Shown: positions 36,863 to 46,180 of the stretch, one piece after another | Layout: the number at the start of each line of letters is the position of its first letter | Position numbering within the stretch: the first letter of the stretch is position 1 | Source: Bordetella petrii | Lineage (GTDB): Bacteria; Pseudomonadota; Gammaproteobacteria; Burkholderiales; Burkholderiaceae_B | Direction: 5' to 3' | Assembly: GCA_017745595.1 (NCBI GenBank) | Contig: WMBV01000021.1 | Coordinates: 56,590 to 120,589 of the forward strand | DNA length: 64,000 nt | Notes under the pieces: generated by a model | Database searches by the model: none | What the model saw: the letters and a program-made list of their open reading frames with translations, nothing else | What the model was told of the DNA's origin: nothing | Program-made: the position numbers and the translations under genes

Positions 36863-39753
36863 TGCAGTGGAACCTCCCCTGGCGCAGGTCCGCCACCATC
36901 GGCACCGATAGCGGGGAGCAGCCGGACGGCTGGCAGCGCCATGTCGAGGCCTTGCGCCAGGCCGGCATCCCTGAGCCTGGCGCAGCAGTCCTGGGCCGCA
37001 AACCGGCGACTCTGGTAGACGAGCAGGCGTTGTATGAAGTGGCGCCGTCCTTCGTGGAGTTGCTGCCGTGGGCGGAGTTTCTGCCTGGCTCGAAGTCCAT
37101 GCTGCTGGAAGACGGGCAATCGGTAGCCGCATTCTACGAACTGGTGCCACTGGGCACGGAAGGCCGAGAACCTGGCTGGCTCTCGCAGGCCCGCGATGCC
37201 CTGGAAAACGCGCTGCAAGACTCGTTCGAGGAACTGGACGAGAACCCCTGGGTGCTCCAGCTCTACGCGCAGGACGAGACCAGCTTCGACCACTATATGC
37301 AGACCCTGCGCGACTATGTGCAGCCGCGCGCCCGCGGCACGGACTTCACCGAGTTCTACCTGCGTTTCTTCGGCCATCACCTGCGCGCGATAGCCAAGCC
37401 GGGCGGTTTGTTCGAAGACACCGTTGTCACACGCCTGCCCTGGCGCGGGCAGGTGCGACGCGTGCGCATGGTGGTCTATCGCCGTGCGACCGGACAAGGA
37501 CGGGGCCTGGCAAGCCGGCGCGGCCAGACGCCCGAGCAGATGTTGAACATCGTCTGCGACCGCCTGTGCGGCGGGCTGGCCAATGCCGGCATTCAGGTTC
37601 GGCGCATGGGAGCGTCCGATATTCATGATTGGCTGATGCGGTGGTTCAATCCACGCCCCACGATGCTCGGGCCTGAAGCCGAGGATCGGGAGCGTTTTTA
37701 TGCGCTGGCGCGTTATCCTGACGAGGCCGAGGACGGCGAGCTTGAGCTGGCGAGTGGGCGAGACTTCAGCCAGCGGCTCTTTTTTGACCAGCCGCGTTCC
37801 GATGCGGAGCATGGCACCTGGCATTTCGATGGGATGCCGCACCGTGTGCTGGTCACCGACCGGCTGCGGGTGCCACCTGGCACGGGGCATCTGACCGGCG
37901 AGACCCGCAAAGGAGACGCGATCAACACGCTGTTCGACCAGATGCCCGAAGACACGACGATGTGTCTGACCATGGTGGCCACACCCCAAGACGTTCTCGA
38001 ATCGCATCTGAACCATTTGGCGAAAAAAGCGGTCGGGGAAACCTTGGCCTCGGAGCAGACGCTCAGGGATGTACAGGAAGCGCGCGCTCTCATCGGCAGC
38101 GCGCACAAGCTCTACCGAGGCACCTTGGCCTTCTTTCTGCGCGGATGTGACGAAGTCGAGCTTGACCGGCGCGGCCTGGATCTGGCGACCGTCATGCTCA
38201 ATGCAGGCTTGCAGCCGGTACGCGAAGACGATGAAGTAGCCCCGTTGAACAGCTACCTGCGCTGGCTCCCGTGCTGCTACAACCCTGCGCAGGACCGGCG
38301 GAACTGGTTCACCCAACTGATGTTCGCCCAACATGTGGCGAACCTTTCGCCGGTCTGGGGCCGCAGCCAAGGCACGGGCCATCCGGGCAATACGTTTTTT
38401 AGCCGCGGCGGGGGCCCGATCACTTTCGACCCGCTGAACCGCTTGGACCGGCAGATGAATGCTCATCTGTTTCTGTTCGGCCCCACGGGCTCCGGCAAAT
38501 CTGCGACACTGAACAACTTGCTGAATCAGGTCACGGCGATCTATGGACCGCGTCTTATTATCGTCGAAGCGGGTAACAGCTTCGGCCTATTCTGCGAATT
38601 CGCGCGCAAACTTGGCTTGACAGTTCACCGCGTCAAGCTCGCCCCAGGTGCGGGCGTGAGCCTCGCGCCCTTTGCTGACGCTCGCCGCTTGATTGAGACA
38701 CCAAGCGCCGTGCAGACGCTGGACGCCGATGTGCTGGACGAAGATCAGCCGCCAGAGGCCATGGCCGCTGAGGCCGACGAGCAGCGTGATGTGCTAGGGG
38801 AATTGGAGATCATCGCGCGGCTGATGATCACCGGCGGCGAGGAAAAAGAAGAGGCGAGGATGACGCGGGCCGATCGCTCGCTAATCCGCCAATGCATCCT
38901 CGATGCAGCCGAGCGCTGTCATGGCGAAGGTGGAGAGAACCGCACGGTTCTTACGCGTGACGTGCGCGATGCATTACGCGCGCGGGGCCAGGACCCGACA
39001 CTGCCGGAAATGCGCCGCGTGCGGTTGTTGGAAATGGCGGATGCCATGGATATGTTCTGCCAAGGCAGCGACGGCGAAATGTTTGACCGTCCGGGCACGC
39101 CGTGGCCCGAGGCCGACATCACTTTGGTCGACCTGGCGATCTATGCCCGCGAAGGGTACAACGCGCAGCTCTCCATTGCGTACATCAGCCTGATCAGCAC
39201 GGTGAACAACATCGCTGAGCGCGACCAGTTCCTTGGGCGGCCCATTATCAATGTGACAGATGAAGGTCACATCATTACCAAAAACCCGCTGCTCGCGCCA
39301 TATGTGGTCAAGATCACCAAGATGTGGCGCAAGCTGGGAGCTTGGTTCTGGCTCGCCACGCAAAACATCGACGACCTGCCTCGCGCGGCGGAACCCATGC
39401 TCAACATGATTGAGTGGTGGATCTGTCTGTCCATGCCGCCCGATGAAGTCGAGAAAATCGCACGCTTCCGAGAGCTGTCGCCCGCGCAGAAAGCACTGAT
39501 GCTATCGGCGCGCAAGGAAGCTGGGAAGTTCACCGAAGGTGTCATCCTGTCCAAATCGATGGAAGTCCTGTTCCGGGCGGTGCCACCCAGCCTGTATCTG
39601 GCGCTCGCGCAAACCGAGCCGGAGGAAAAAGCCGAGCGCTACCAGCTCATGCAGCAGTTCGGCATCAGCGAGCTGGAGGCGGCCTTCAAGGTGGCCGAGA
39701 GAATCGACCAAGCACGCGGCATCGAGTCGCCAGCACTCAACCTGTCCCAATGA
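36862..39753 (+). CDS. Conjugative transfer ATPase, TraC/VirB4-like (TIGR03744)
   Basis: A 963-aa ATPase. Walker A is FGPTGSGKSATLNNLL (about residue 540). The Walker B region is PIINVTDEGHII (about residue 793), and later ATQNIDDL supports the VirB4/TraC assignment. The N-terminal 500 residues are the family-specific TIGR03744 part. It would energise pilus assembly and substrate transfer at the inner membrane. It is coupled by TGATG to the lipoprotein gene. It ends the uninterrupted run before the 40 kb insertion. Confidence 0.93.
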   Translation: MQWNLPWRRSATIGTDSGEQPDGWQRHVEALRQAGIPEPGAAVLGRKPATLVDEQALYEVAPSFVELLPWAEFLPGSKSMLLEDGQSVAAFYELVPLGTEGREPGWLSQARDALENALQDSFEELDENPWVLQLYAQDETSFDHYMQTLRDYVQPRARGTDFTEFYLRFFGHHLRAIAKPGGLFEDTVVTRLPWRGQVRRVRMVVYRRATGQGRGLASRRGQTPEQMLNIVCDRLCGGLANAGIQVRRMGASDIHDWLMRWFNPRPTMLGPEAEDRERFYALARYPDEAEDGELELASGRDFSQRLFFDQPRSDAEHGTWHFDGMPHRVLVTDRLRVPPGTGHLTGETRKGDAINTLFDQMPEDTTMCLTMVATPQDVLESHLNHLAKKAVGETLASEQTLRDVQEARALIGSAHKLYRGTLAFFLRGCDEVELDRRGLDLATVMLNAGLQPVREDDEVAPLNSYLRWLPCCYNPAQDRRNWFTQLMFAQHVANLSPVWGRSQGTGHPGNTFFSRGGGPITFDPLNRLDRQMNAHLFLFGPTGSGKSATLNNLLNQVTAIYGPRLIIVEAGNSFGLFCEFARKLGLTVHRVKLAPGAGVSLAPFADARRLIETPSAVQTLDADVLDEDQPPEAMAAEADEQRDVLGELEIIARLMITGGEEKEEARMTRADRSLIRQCILDAAERCHGEGGENRTVLTRDVRDALRARGQDPTLPEMRRVRLLEMADAMDMFCQGSDGEMFDRPGTPWPEADITLVDLAIYAREGYNAQLSIAYISLISTVNNIAERDQFLGRPIINVTDEGHIITKNPLLAPYVVKITKMWRKLGAWFWLATQNIDDLPRAAEPMLNMIEWWICLSMPPDEVEKIARFRELSPAQKALMLSARKEAGKFTEGVILSKSMEVLFRAVPPSLYLALAQTEPEEKAERYQLMQQFGISELEAAFKVAERIDQARGIESPALNLSQ

Positions 39754-39977
39754 CTGTTGGAGAATGACATGGTCCCCAATCTCCCGCCCACTCCGATTCA
39801 GTTGCAGAGGTTTTGCAGGCGTCCGATACGGCCTGCGCTAGGCGGTAGTCGGCGTGCTAAGCGATGCGCTGCTGCCGGTGATCGACATGTTCGCCGCCGG
39901 CGATTCGGCCGAATCGGTCACGCTTGACGCGGCGGTCACTGGATCGCCCCGGTGATGATCGACCAAGCGACCTGTGC
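39754..39977. other. Short gap with a possible decayed coding fragment
   Basis: This gap holds only short open frames. A stretch reading LSDALLPVIDMFAAGDSAES in one frame (about 39853-39920) looks protein-like, but it has stops close by and no start signal. It may be the remnant of a gene lost when the XRE/HU pair was inserted. No family is recognised. Confidence 0.3.
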
Positions 39978-40475
39978 CTATTCCGCAATCTTCTTGCGAG
40001 CCTCTCGTACTCCCATCTTGAGCACATCGCGCACCCGCAGGATTTGGGCCGCGCGAGGCGTGGCCTTACCAGTTTCCCATTTGTAGACGCTCAGGGCCGA
40101 CACACCGAGCAGTTGGGCCATCTCTTTCTGGCTCATCTGGAACGCCTGTCTCTTGGCGAGCAAAGCCTCATGGCTGAAGACGAAGGGGCGTCCACCGCGT
40201 TTCGAAGGCGCCTGATCTCCCTGGGCGCCTGGCTCACTGTGCGCGTCCGTAGCGTGATCTCCAGACGACCGACGTCCAATCACTGCCATAGCCTTTTCCA
40301 GCGCCTTGGCCAGCCCGCGCACCTGCCCGGTCAGCGCCTTGACGTCTCGCTTGAGCGCGGCGATCTCGCCACGCTGGCTGGTGGTCAACTTGCGCAGGGA
40401 AGCAACATCTCCCTTGTTCTCCTTGCGCGCTATACGGGCTACTTCCGATCGGAATGATTCAGAGAACGCGGTCAT
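39978..40475 (-). CDS. XRE-family regulator with N-terminal coiled coil
   Basis: A 165-aa protein. An N-terminal helical, coiled-coil-like part (SQRGEIAALKRDVKALTGQV, about residues 33-52) is followed by a linker and a C-terminal helix-turn-helix, MSQKEMAQLLGVSALSVYKW (about residues 120-139). DNA-binding domains at the C-terminus are uncommon for XRE proteins. It lies on the reverse strand between two transfer genes, next to an HU gene. It may regulate the transfer genes or its own insert. Confidence 0.8.
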   Translation of the reverse strand: MTAFSESFRSEVARIARKENKGDVASLRKLTTSQRGEIAALKRDVKALTGQVRGLAKALEKAMAVIGRRSSGDHATDAHSEPGAQGDQAPSKRGGRPFVFSHEALLAKRQAFQMSQKEMAQLLGVSALSVYKWETGKATPRAAQILRVRDVLKMGVREARKKIAE

Positions 40476-40520
40476 GGTGTGCTGTGGCCCTGGCGCCGTT
40501 GGGATGGATGGAGATCAAGC

Positions 40521-40556
40521 AAAAGAAAAGCGCCGCCTGGCTTGCCGGTGGCGGCG
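40521..40556 (-). terminator. Intrinsic terminator of the HU gene
   Basis: On the minus strand, CGCCGCC pairs with GGCGGCG (40550-40556 and 40531-40537), followed by CTTTTCTTTTG. It lies 15 nt after the HU stop. Confidence 0.85.
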
Positions 40557-40571
40557 ATTATCCATACTCGT

Positions 40572-40883
40572 TTACTTGCCCGCCTTCTCGGCCTTGCGCT
40601 TGGCCGCCTTGGGATCGACCACGGCCTTGAACTTGGCGCCGGCCACGAACTTCGGCACGGTCGATGCGGGAATCTTCAGGGCGGCGCCCGTCGCGGGGTT
40701 TTTGCCGGTGCGCGCAGCGCGCTTGGCGGATTTGAACGTGCCGAAACCCACGAGTTGCACGGCATCGCCTTTCTTCACGGCGGTCTGGACGGTGTCGATC
40801 AAGGTGTCGAGCACGGCGTTGGCCGACGTCTTGGACAGGTTGTTTTTGGTTGCCAGGATTTCAACAAGTTGGGCGCGATTCAT
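40572..40883 (-). CDS. HU-family nucleoid protein
   Basis: A 103-aa HU/IHF-type protein. MNRAQLVEILATKNNLSK and VQLVGFGTFKSAKRAARTG are family hallmarks; the DNA-embracing arm has RTGKNPATG and the intercalating proline. It carries a lysine-rich C-terminal extension (PKAAKRKAEKAGK) beyond the usual 90 residues, as in burkholderial HU relatives. It has its own terminator. Inside a transfer cluster it could alter ICE or host chromatin or assist recombination; that is inference. Confidence 0.92.
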   Translation of the reverse strand: MNRAQLVEILATKNNLSKTSANAVLDTLIDTVQTAVKKGDAVQLVGFGTFKSAKRAARTGKNPATGAALKIPASTVPKFVAGAKFKAVVDPKAAKRKAEKAGK

Positions 40884-41089
40884 ATCTTGGTCCGAAGAAA
40901 TAGTGAGGAATTTGATGTTTATAGCCGATTTTCATCCTTTCCGGCTCAACCGCTATCGCGCCGATCTTGCAGGTACGCCCGCATTCCATGCATCGACAAA
41001 TAGGGGTACGCCGGACTGCGCATTGTTTGTTGGTCCGAATCGGCTGTGGCGGTTGACTATGGCTCTGATCAACTTCCGAGGCACGAGAC

Positions 41090-41536
41090 ATGCCAGCATA
41101 CATTTCCACGCTCGCACCAGGCTGGCGCACCCTTGGCTTGGCCGTTGCGCTACCGGCGTTTCTGGCGGTCTTCATCCCGGCGACCTACGCCGCCGATGTG
41201 GTCGTCGTCACCGACAGCCGCCACCCGGTCAAGGCCATGGGCGGCGAGCGCTTGATCGAACTGGACGAAGCATCCCGTATCGAAGCCGAGCTTTCCTCGG
41301 AACTGCCCACCAATCCCGAACAGGCGGCAGCCATCGTCAAGGGCCGGCTGAACAAGCGTGGCGCGAACCTCCAGCGCCGTATCGCTTCCGCCTATCAGGG
41401 CGTCGCTGACGCATGGAGCCTGGGCATCACCACCATTCCGGCCGTCGTGGTGGACCAGCTCTACGTGGTCTACGGCGAGCCGGACGTGGCCCGCGCCATT
41501 GCGCGTATCGGACAGCACAGGAGTGCCGCGCCGTGA
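41090..41536 (+). CDS. TIGR03757 (PFL_4709)-family ICE protein
   Basis: A 148-aa exported protein with signal peptide ending TYAAD (about residue 34). It matches TIGR03757 in VVVVTDSRHPVKAMGGERLI and the C-terminal WSLGITTIPAVVVDQLYVVY, the latter resembling a TrbC/thioredoxin-like segment. It resumes the transfer operon after the XRE/HU insertion and overlaps the next start (GTGA). Confidence 0.87.
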   Translation: MPAYISTLAPGWRTLGLAVALPAFLAVFIPATYAADVVVVTDSRHPVKAMGGERLIELDEASRIEAELSSELPTNPEQAAAIVKGRLNKRGANLQRRIASAYQGVADAWSLGITTIPAVVVDQLYVVYGEPDVARAIARIGQHRSAAP

Positions 41537-42480
41537 CCCATCCGTTCGACCTGCTGCGGCGCACGCGAGCCGCTGTCGCCTCCGTGCTGCTACTCAGCGC
41601 CACGGACAGCTATGCCCTGAACACCGCCACCATCGTCTCGTCCGTCATGTCGCCAGACTGCCTGGAGTACCGGGTCGTGGGGATTTGTTATTGGCTGTAC
41701 TGCTCCTGGGGCGGTTGCAGGGTGCGCACGTCTGTGAAGGTGCGCCACTACATCCCCGATGCCGTGGTGTCGTCCTACTCGAACACCGGCGCGAACCCCT
41801 GGGTCGAGGTGCGCCCCATGAGCATGCCCAACCCATCGGCGCAGGCCGGCGGCGACGGTACCACCAACCACGAGAACGAGAGCAATCTCGCACGCTTCAA
41901 GAACGCCGACGTCATCGGCCATCCCGGCGGCGATGTGTTCAACGAGTTCGTCGCGTCTTCGGGATACTTCTGCGAGGGGGCTGGGACGGCGCTCGTTCCA
42001 TATTTACTCAGCACGCTGGACACCATTGCGTGGCGCTACAACATCCCGGAATCGGTGTACCCCGAATCCCTAATACCCGGCCTGCGGGAGGTGGGCGCGC
42101 GCACCTCCCTGAGCCTCTGGGGAAATGTCTATCCACGCGGCGGATTCTTGCATCAGGCCGACGACCATAAAGCAGGTGCCGTGGTAGCCCAGCGCGCAGG
42201 CGATGTCGTTACGCGCCGCGACCAGATCCACGTCTATCAGCCGCTGCTCGCCAACTCGCGTGACGGATATTGGCCGGCCGGCGCACTGATCGAAAGCGAC
42301 GCCAGCACCGGCAAGTGGCAACAACTGACACCACGCCTTTCCAACACCTGCACGGTGTTTCCCCACACCAGGTCGCTGCCTCAGGCGCAACAGGGTGACT
42401 ACGCCTGGACGCTGTGGCGCCCCTATGCATGCTGCCAACGTCGGGGTCAAGTGTTCCTCGGCAGCGTTGACTTCTCTTGA
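41533..42480 (+). CDS. TIGR03756 (PFL_4710)-family ICE protein, TraU-like
   Basis: A 315-aa exported, cysteine-containing protein of TIGR03756. The start is the GTG at 41533, whose last two bases overlap the upstream TGA; this gives a signal peptide ending DSYALN. VGICYWLYCSWGGCRVRTS and the C-terminal YACCQRRGQVFLGSVDF are typical of TraU-like periplasmic proteins. Many cysteines suggest disulfide bonds, which fits the thioredoxin-like proteins encoded nearby. Confidence 0.85.
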   Translation: MTHPFDLLRRTRAAVASVLLLSATDSYALNTATIVSSVMSPDCLEYRVVGICYWLYCSWGGCRVRTSVKVRHYIPDAVVSSYSNTGANPWVEVRPMSMPNPSAQAGGDGTTNHENESNLARFKNADVIGHPGGDVFNEFVASSGYFCEGAGTALVPYLLSTLDTIAWRYNIPESVYPESLIPGLREVGARTSLSLWGNVYPRGGFLHQADDHKAGAVVAQRAGDVVTRRDQIHVYQPLLANSRDGYWPAGALIESDASTGKWQQLTPRLSNTCTVFPHTRSLPQAQQGDYAWTLWRPYACCQRRGQVFLGSVDFS

Positions 42481-42490
42481 GGACCTGGCG

Positions 42491-43885
42491 ATGAAGCGTC
42501 CTGAACTGATGATTCTTTCCTCTAGGGCCTGTCGCTTGCTGCGCCCAGTAGTGCTGGCCGGCGCGCTCGTCTTGGACTGCGGCCTGACGTGGGCGCAGAC
42601 AGGCCTTCAGACTGGTGGGTCCATCATCGGCGATGATGTGATGTATTCGATTGGAGGCGGGAGTGCCGTATCCATGGGACGCGCGGCCGGTATGCGCTCG
42701 CTCGGTGTCGGGCTGGGATGGAACAGCAATCTGATCTGCGGCGACATGAGCATCCAAACCACGCTGCGAAACCAGCTAAACGGCATCACGAACGGCTTTC
42801 AGCAGATCATGTCGTCGGTGATCCAGAGCGCCACCAGCGCGGTAGCGTCGTTACCTGCGCTGATCATCCAGCGCGCCGATCCGGGGCTTTATAACCTGCT
42901 GACCAACGGCGTTCTGCAGGCGCGCTTGGACTTCGACCGCTCCAAGCTGACGTGCCGCGCCATGGCCGAAAAGATGGCCGACACGGCAGGCGGCCAGCTT
43001 GGCTGGAGCCAGATGGCGGAAGGCATGGCGCTGCGTGATGCGGTTTCCAGCACGGATGCCGTATCGGCGATCGAACAGGCAGAAACGCGCCGGGGCAACA
43101 ACGGCGTGCCCTGGGTAGGAGGCAGCAATGCCGGCGGCGCGGGCCAGTCCGCCATCCGCGTGGTCGGAGACGTCACACGCGCAGGCTACAACCTGGTCAA
43201 CGGGCGCGGCGTGACCGACACGTCCTCCATCTCGCCGGCCAGTTGCGCGAGCCTGTCCTGCCAGACTTGGCCCTCGCCGCAGCAGGCGACCGAATGGGCC
43301 ACGCGGGTGCTCGGTGAAAAGGTGCAGCGCACGTGCGACTCCTGCACCAAGACCGAGACGGTGCCTGGCGTTGGGCTGACGCCGCTGATCCAGGAGGAAT
43401 ACGAGGCGAAGCTCGAAGCCTTACAGGAGCTGATCTCGGGGTCGCGCAACACGACCTTCGAGAACCTGAACGAGGCAGGCAGCGCGTCGCTGCCTATCAC
43501 GCGCGGTGTCATCGAGGCGCTGCGCGACGAGCCGGACCAGGACCTGCTGGCGCGGCGCCTCGCGTCCGAGGTCGCGCTGTCGTCGGTGCTGGAGAAGGCG
43601 CTCCTGCTCCAGCGCACGCTGCTCACGGGCAAGAAGGAGCCCAACGTGGCGGCCAACGAGCTGGCGGCCGAGGCAGTGAACCACGAGAGCGATACGCTCG
43701 ACCGGGAGATCCGCAACCTGAAGACCGAGCTGGAGCTGCGCCGCGAGCTAGCGAACAACTCGCCGATGGCGATCATTCAGCGCCACGGTACGCGCGCGGC
43801 CGGCTCGCGCGGCATCTACGAGGGCGATCCGGTGCCCGATCGCCTCGACCAGTTGCAGAAGGGCATTCCGGGAGGCCGGCCATGA
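42491..43885 (+). CDS. TIGR03755 (PFL_4711)-family ICE protein, TraH-like
   Basis: A 464-aa exported protein. The signal peptide ends LTWAQ (about residue 37). The glycine-rich start (GDDVMYSIGGGSAVSMG) and CGDMSIQTTLRNQLNGI are like TraH-type proteins. There is a long helical C-terminal region (LDREIRNLKTELELRRELA). It lies 10 nt after the TraU-like gene and overlaps the next by ATGA, as part of mating-pair formation or stabilisation. Confidence 0.85.
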   Translation: MKRPELMILSSRACRLLRPVVLAGALVLDCGLTWAQTGLQTGGSIIGDDVMYSIGGGSAVSMGRAAGMRSLGVGLGWNSNLICGDMSIQTTLRNQLNGITNGFQQIMSSVIQSATSAVASLPALIIQRADPGLYNLLTNGVLQARLDFDRSKLTCRAMAEKMADTAGGQLGWSQMAEGMALRDAVSSTDAVSAIEQAETRRGNNGVPWVGGSNAGGAGQSAIRVVGDVTRAGYNLVNGRGVTDTSSISPASCASLSCQTWPSPQQATEWATRVLGEKVQRTCDSCTKTETVPGVGLTPLIQEEYEAKLEALQELISGSRNTTFENLNEAGSASLPITRGVIEALRDEPDQDLLARRLASEVALSSVLEKALLLQRTLLTGKKEPNVAANELAAEAVNHESDTLDREIRNLKTELELRRELANNSPMAIIQRHGTRAAGSRGIYEGDPVPDRLDQLQKGIPGGRP

Positions 43886-44250
43886 GCGCGGCGCGCATGA
43901 CCTGGCGCCCCTTGCGCTGGCTGTTCAGCCGGCGCGCGGCGAAGGCGGTGCTGTGGACGGTGCTGCTGCTCGTGGTAGCCGTGGCCGCCAATATCGCGGG
44001 CATCCACTACCTCGGTAGCGTCATCGGGTGGGAACGCTGGCTCTCTGAGGCTTCCGGCTATTTTCTTCTGTGGCGGCTGTGCCTGTACGGGGCGACGGGC
44101 TACGGCTGGATTTGGATGCGTCGGCGCCTGCTGGCGCGTGAGGACCAAGACGATGCAAATAGGCAGGCACGGCGTCGCCTGATGCGCAGTGAGATCGCCG
44201 GCATCGTTGCCATCGTGACGCTGGAAGCCAGCCTGTTGATGCAGGACTGA
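43882..44250 (+). CDS. Small membrane protein of the transfer region
   Basis: A 122-aa protein. It has one strong membrane segment (about residues 21-45), a possible second near residue 65, and a basic cytoplasmic stretch (WMRRRLLAREDQ). It is coupled by ATGA to the TraH-like gene and lies 16 nt before traG. I do not recognise a named family, but such a small gene is regularly found at this position in related ICEs. Confidence 0.75.
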   Translation: MSAARMTWRPLRWLFSRRAAKAVLWTVLLLVVAVAANIAGIHYLGSVIGWERWLSEASGYFLLWRLCLYGATGYGWIWMRRRLLAREDQDDANRQARRRLMRSEIAGIVAIVTLEASLLMQD

Positions 44251-44266
44251 GGGGGAGGTTCGAGCC

Positions 44267-45790
44267 ATGACGCTCTTCACGACCGACTACCTGGAGTACT
44301 ACCTGACACTGGTCTCCTGGATCGTTCACAACGGTATCTGGGCGGTGCTGGTCTCCAGCGGGGTATTTGCGCTGCCTTTTGTCGCCATCATCGTCCAGGA
44401 GTGGCTGAAGGCCCGAGCGGAAGGCGCCGACGAGGGCAACAAGGGTGTGCTCTCGGCCGCGCGCATCGAGAACCGCGTGTTCGTGGCCATCGTCGTCGTG
44501 ATGTTCGCCGGCATCCCATTCATCGACGTAGATCTCAATACCATCCAGTACGACAGCTCCCGCTCGGCCCAGTGCCAGGTCAGTGTGCCGCAGCCCGCGG
44601 ATACCGGCTGGTCGCAGTCCTTCAGCACCATCAACAACCAAAGTGCCAAGGTGCCGGTCTGGTGGGCTTTTATGCATGCGCTCTCTCGCGCCGTCACCGG
44701 CGCTTCGGTCGCGGCGATCCCTTGCGGTACCGATCTACGGCAGATGAGGATGGAGATCGACGCCACGCGCATCGATGACCCGGTGCTGGCCCAGGAAGTG
44801 GCGGACTTCACGCACGACTGCTATGGGCCGGCGCGCGCCAAGTTGTTCATGCAGCGCCCTAACCTCGATGAGGCGCAGATGCACGACGTGACATGGATCG
44901 GCTCGCGCTTTTTCATGGACACGGCCGGCTACTACGATAACTATCGCTCCAGCACGCCGCGCACCGACTGGCCCTATGACAGCACCCGCGATGCCGGCCT
45001 GGCCCAGGTGGCCAGCGGCGGCGGCTACCCGACCTGCAGGCAATGGTGGGCCGACGGCAGCAATGGCTTGCGGGCGCGGTTGCTGGGTCAGGTGGACCCG
45101 AGTCTGCTGAATCGCTTGGCGGGATGGGCAGGTTTCTTGAGCCGGGCCGAGGTGGACGATTCGGTGATTCGCACGATTGCTTCACCGCGGCAACAGAAAT
45201 TGAACCAGGGCGGCGTCTATACGGACTATGGCGGCCAGATCGACAAAACTCTGCCGAATGTCATCACGCGCGCCGCTGGCGACGTGGGAATGGCCTTTGG
45301 GGGGCTTGCAGCCTTCCCCGCCATGGACGTCGTTCGCCAAGCGTTGCCCATGGTGCTGGCCTTGCTCAAGATGGCATTGGTTATCTGCATTCCATTGGTG
45401 CTACTCATTGGTACCTATGACCTAAAGACGGTCGTCACGATCAGCGTCGTGCAATTCGCGCTGTTCTTCGTGGACTTCTGGTTTCAGCTCGCACGCTGGA
45501 TTGATTCAACGATCTTGGACGCGCTTTATGGCTGGGGATTCGGCTGGAACCGGCCGCACACCAACTTCGACCCGTTGGTGGGACTGAACAACGCCTTCGG
45601 AGACATGCTCTTGATGTTCGTCACGGGCACGATGTTCGTCGTACTGCCCACGTTCTGGATCATGGCCTTGGCTTGGGCGGGCGTTCGTGCCGGCAACATG
45701 CTCCAAGGCCTCGCTGGTGCCACCGGAGATGCCAAGGCTGCTGGCGGGAGGGGAAGTAGCATTGCGATCAATGCAGTGTCGAAGAAGTGA
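44267..45790 (+). CDS. traG: TraG N-terminal-domain protein
   Basis: A 507-aa integral membrane protein of the TraG-N family. The start is DYLEYYLTLVSWIVHNGIWA. The first membrane segments lie before residue 50 and near residue 75. A long periplasmic loop with cysteines follows, then three or four membrane segments at about residues 365-480. TraG N-terminal proteins act in pilus assembly and mating-pair stabilisation. It is the last gene of the forward transfer operon, and the convergent DUF3742 gene follows. Confidence 0.9.
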   Translation: MTLFTTDYLEYYLTLVSWIVHNGIWAVLVSSGVFALPFVAIIVQEWLKARAEGADEGNKGVLSAARIENRVFVAIVVVMFAGIPFIDVDLNTIQYDSSRSAQCQVSVPQPADTGWSQSFSTINNQSAKVPVWWAFMHALSRAVTGASVAAIPCGTDLRQMRMEIDATRIDDPVLAQEVADFTHDCYGPARAKLFMQRPNLDEAQMHDVTWIGSRFFMDTAGYYDNYRSSTPRTDWPYDSTRDAGLAQVASGGGYPTCRQWWADGSNGLRARLLGQVDPSLLNRLAGWAGFLSRAEVDDSVIRTIASPRQQKLNQGGVYTDYGGQIDKTLPNVITRAAGDVGMAFGGLAAFPAMDVVRQALPMVLALLKMALVICIPLVLLIGTYDLKTVVTISVVQFALFFVDFWFQLARWIDSTILDALYGWGFGWNRPHTNFDPLVGLNNAFGDMLLMFVTGTMFVVLPTFWIMALAWAGVRAGNMLQGLAGATGDAKAAGGRGSSIAINAVSKK

Positions 45791-45796
45791 TCACTG

Positions 45797-46156
45797 CTAG
45801 TCGTCCTCGACATGAGGATCAATGCGAAAACCGTCGTAGGTGTACAGGCCGAATCCCGCTGGTCCATTTCGCCACTCGGGCTCAGGCAACTCTTCGCCCA
45901 AGTCGGCGTTGCGGGCCATCCAGCCAACGAACATGACGCACACCAGCAGCAGGGCCAGCCAGAATGTGGTGTACAGCAGCATCCCGAGCGCAACCAGCTT
46001 GACCACCCACACGAGCGCGGCGGCGCCAGCCGCGGGCACCCTCTTGGACAACAACCAGTTCGACACCCGGCGTTCGCCGCGGACGTAGGCACGCCAACCT
46101 CGGTCAAAGGTGCGGCCGAGGCGTTCTGCGGTGCTGACGCGGGTCGTGGTGTTCAT
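45797..46156 (-). CDS. DUF3742-family ICE membrane protein
   Basis: A 119-aa protein. There is a basic N-terminus (ERLGRTFDRGWRAYVRGERR), two membrane segments around residues 42-80 and an acidic tail (YTYDGFRIDPHVEDD). This is the DUF3742 pattern. In this ICE family it is regularly convergent with traG, as here. AAGGAG precedes the ATG at 46156. Function unknown. Confidence 0.87.
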   Translation of the reverse strand: MNTTTRVSTAERLGRTFDRGWRAYVRGERRVSNWLLSKRVPAAGAAALVWVVKLVALGMLLYTTFWLALLLVCVMFVGWMARNADLGEELPEPEWRNGPAGFGLYTYDGFRIDPHVEDD

Positions 46157-46180
46157 GGTCGTCTCCTTACTGAGGGATAC

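Noticed and set aside
36856..38466. A 536-codon minus-strand open frame inside the VirB4-like ATPase gene
   Set aside because: The forward gene has clear Walker motifs and operon coupling; the reverse frame has none.
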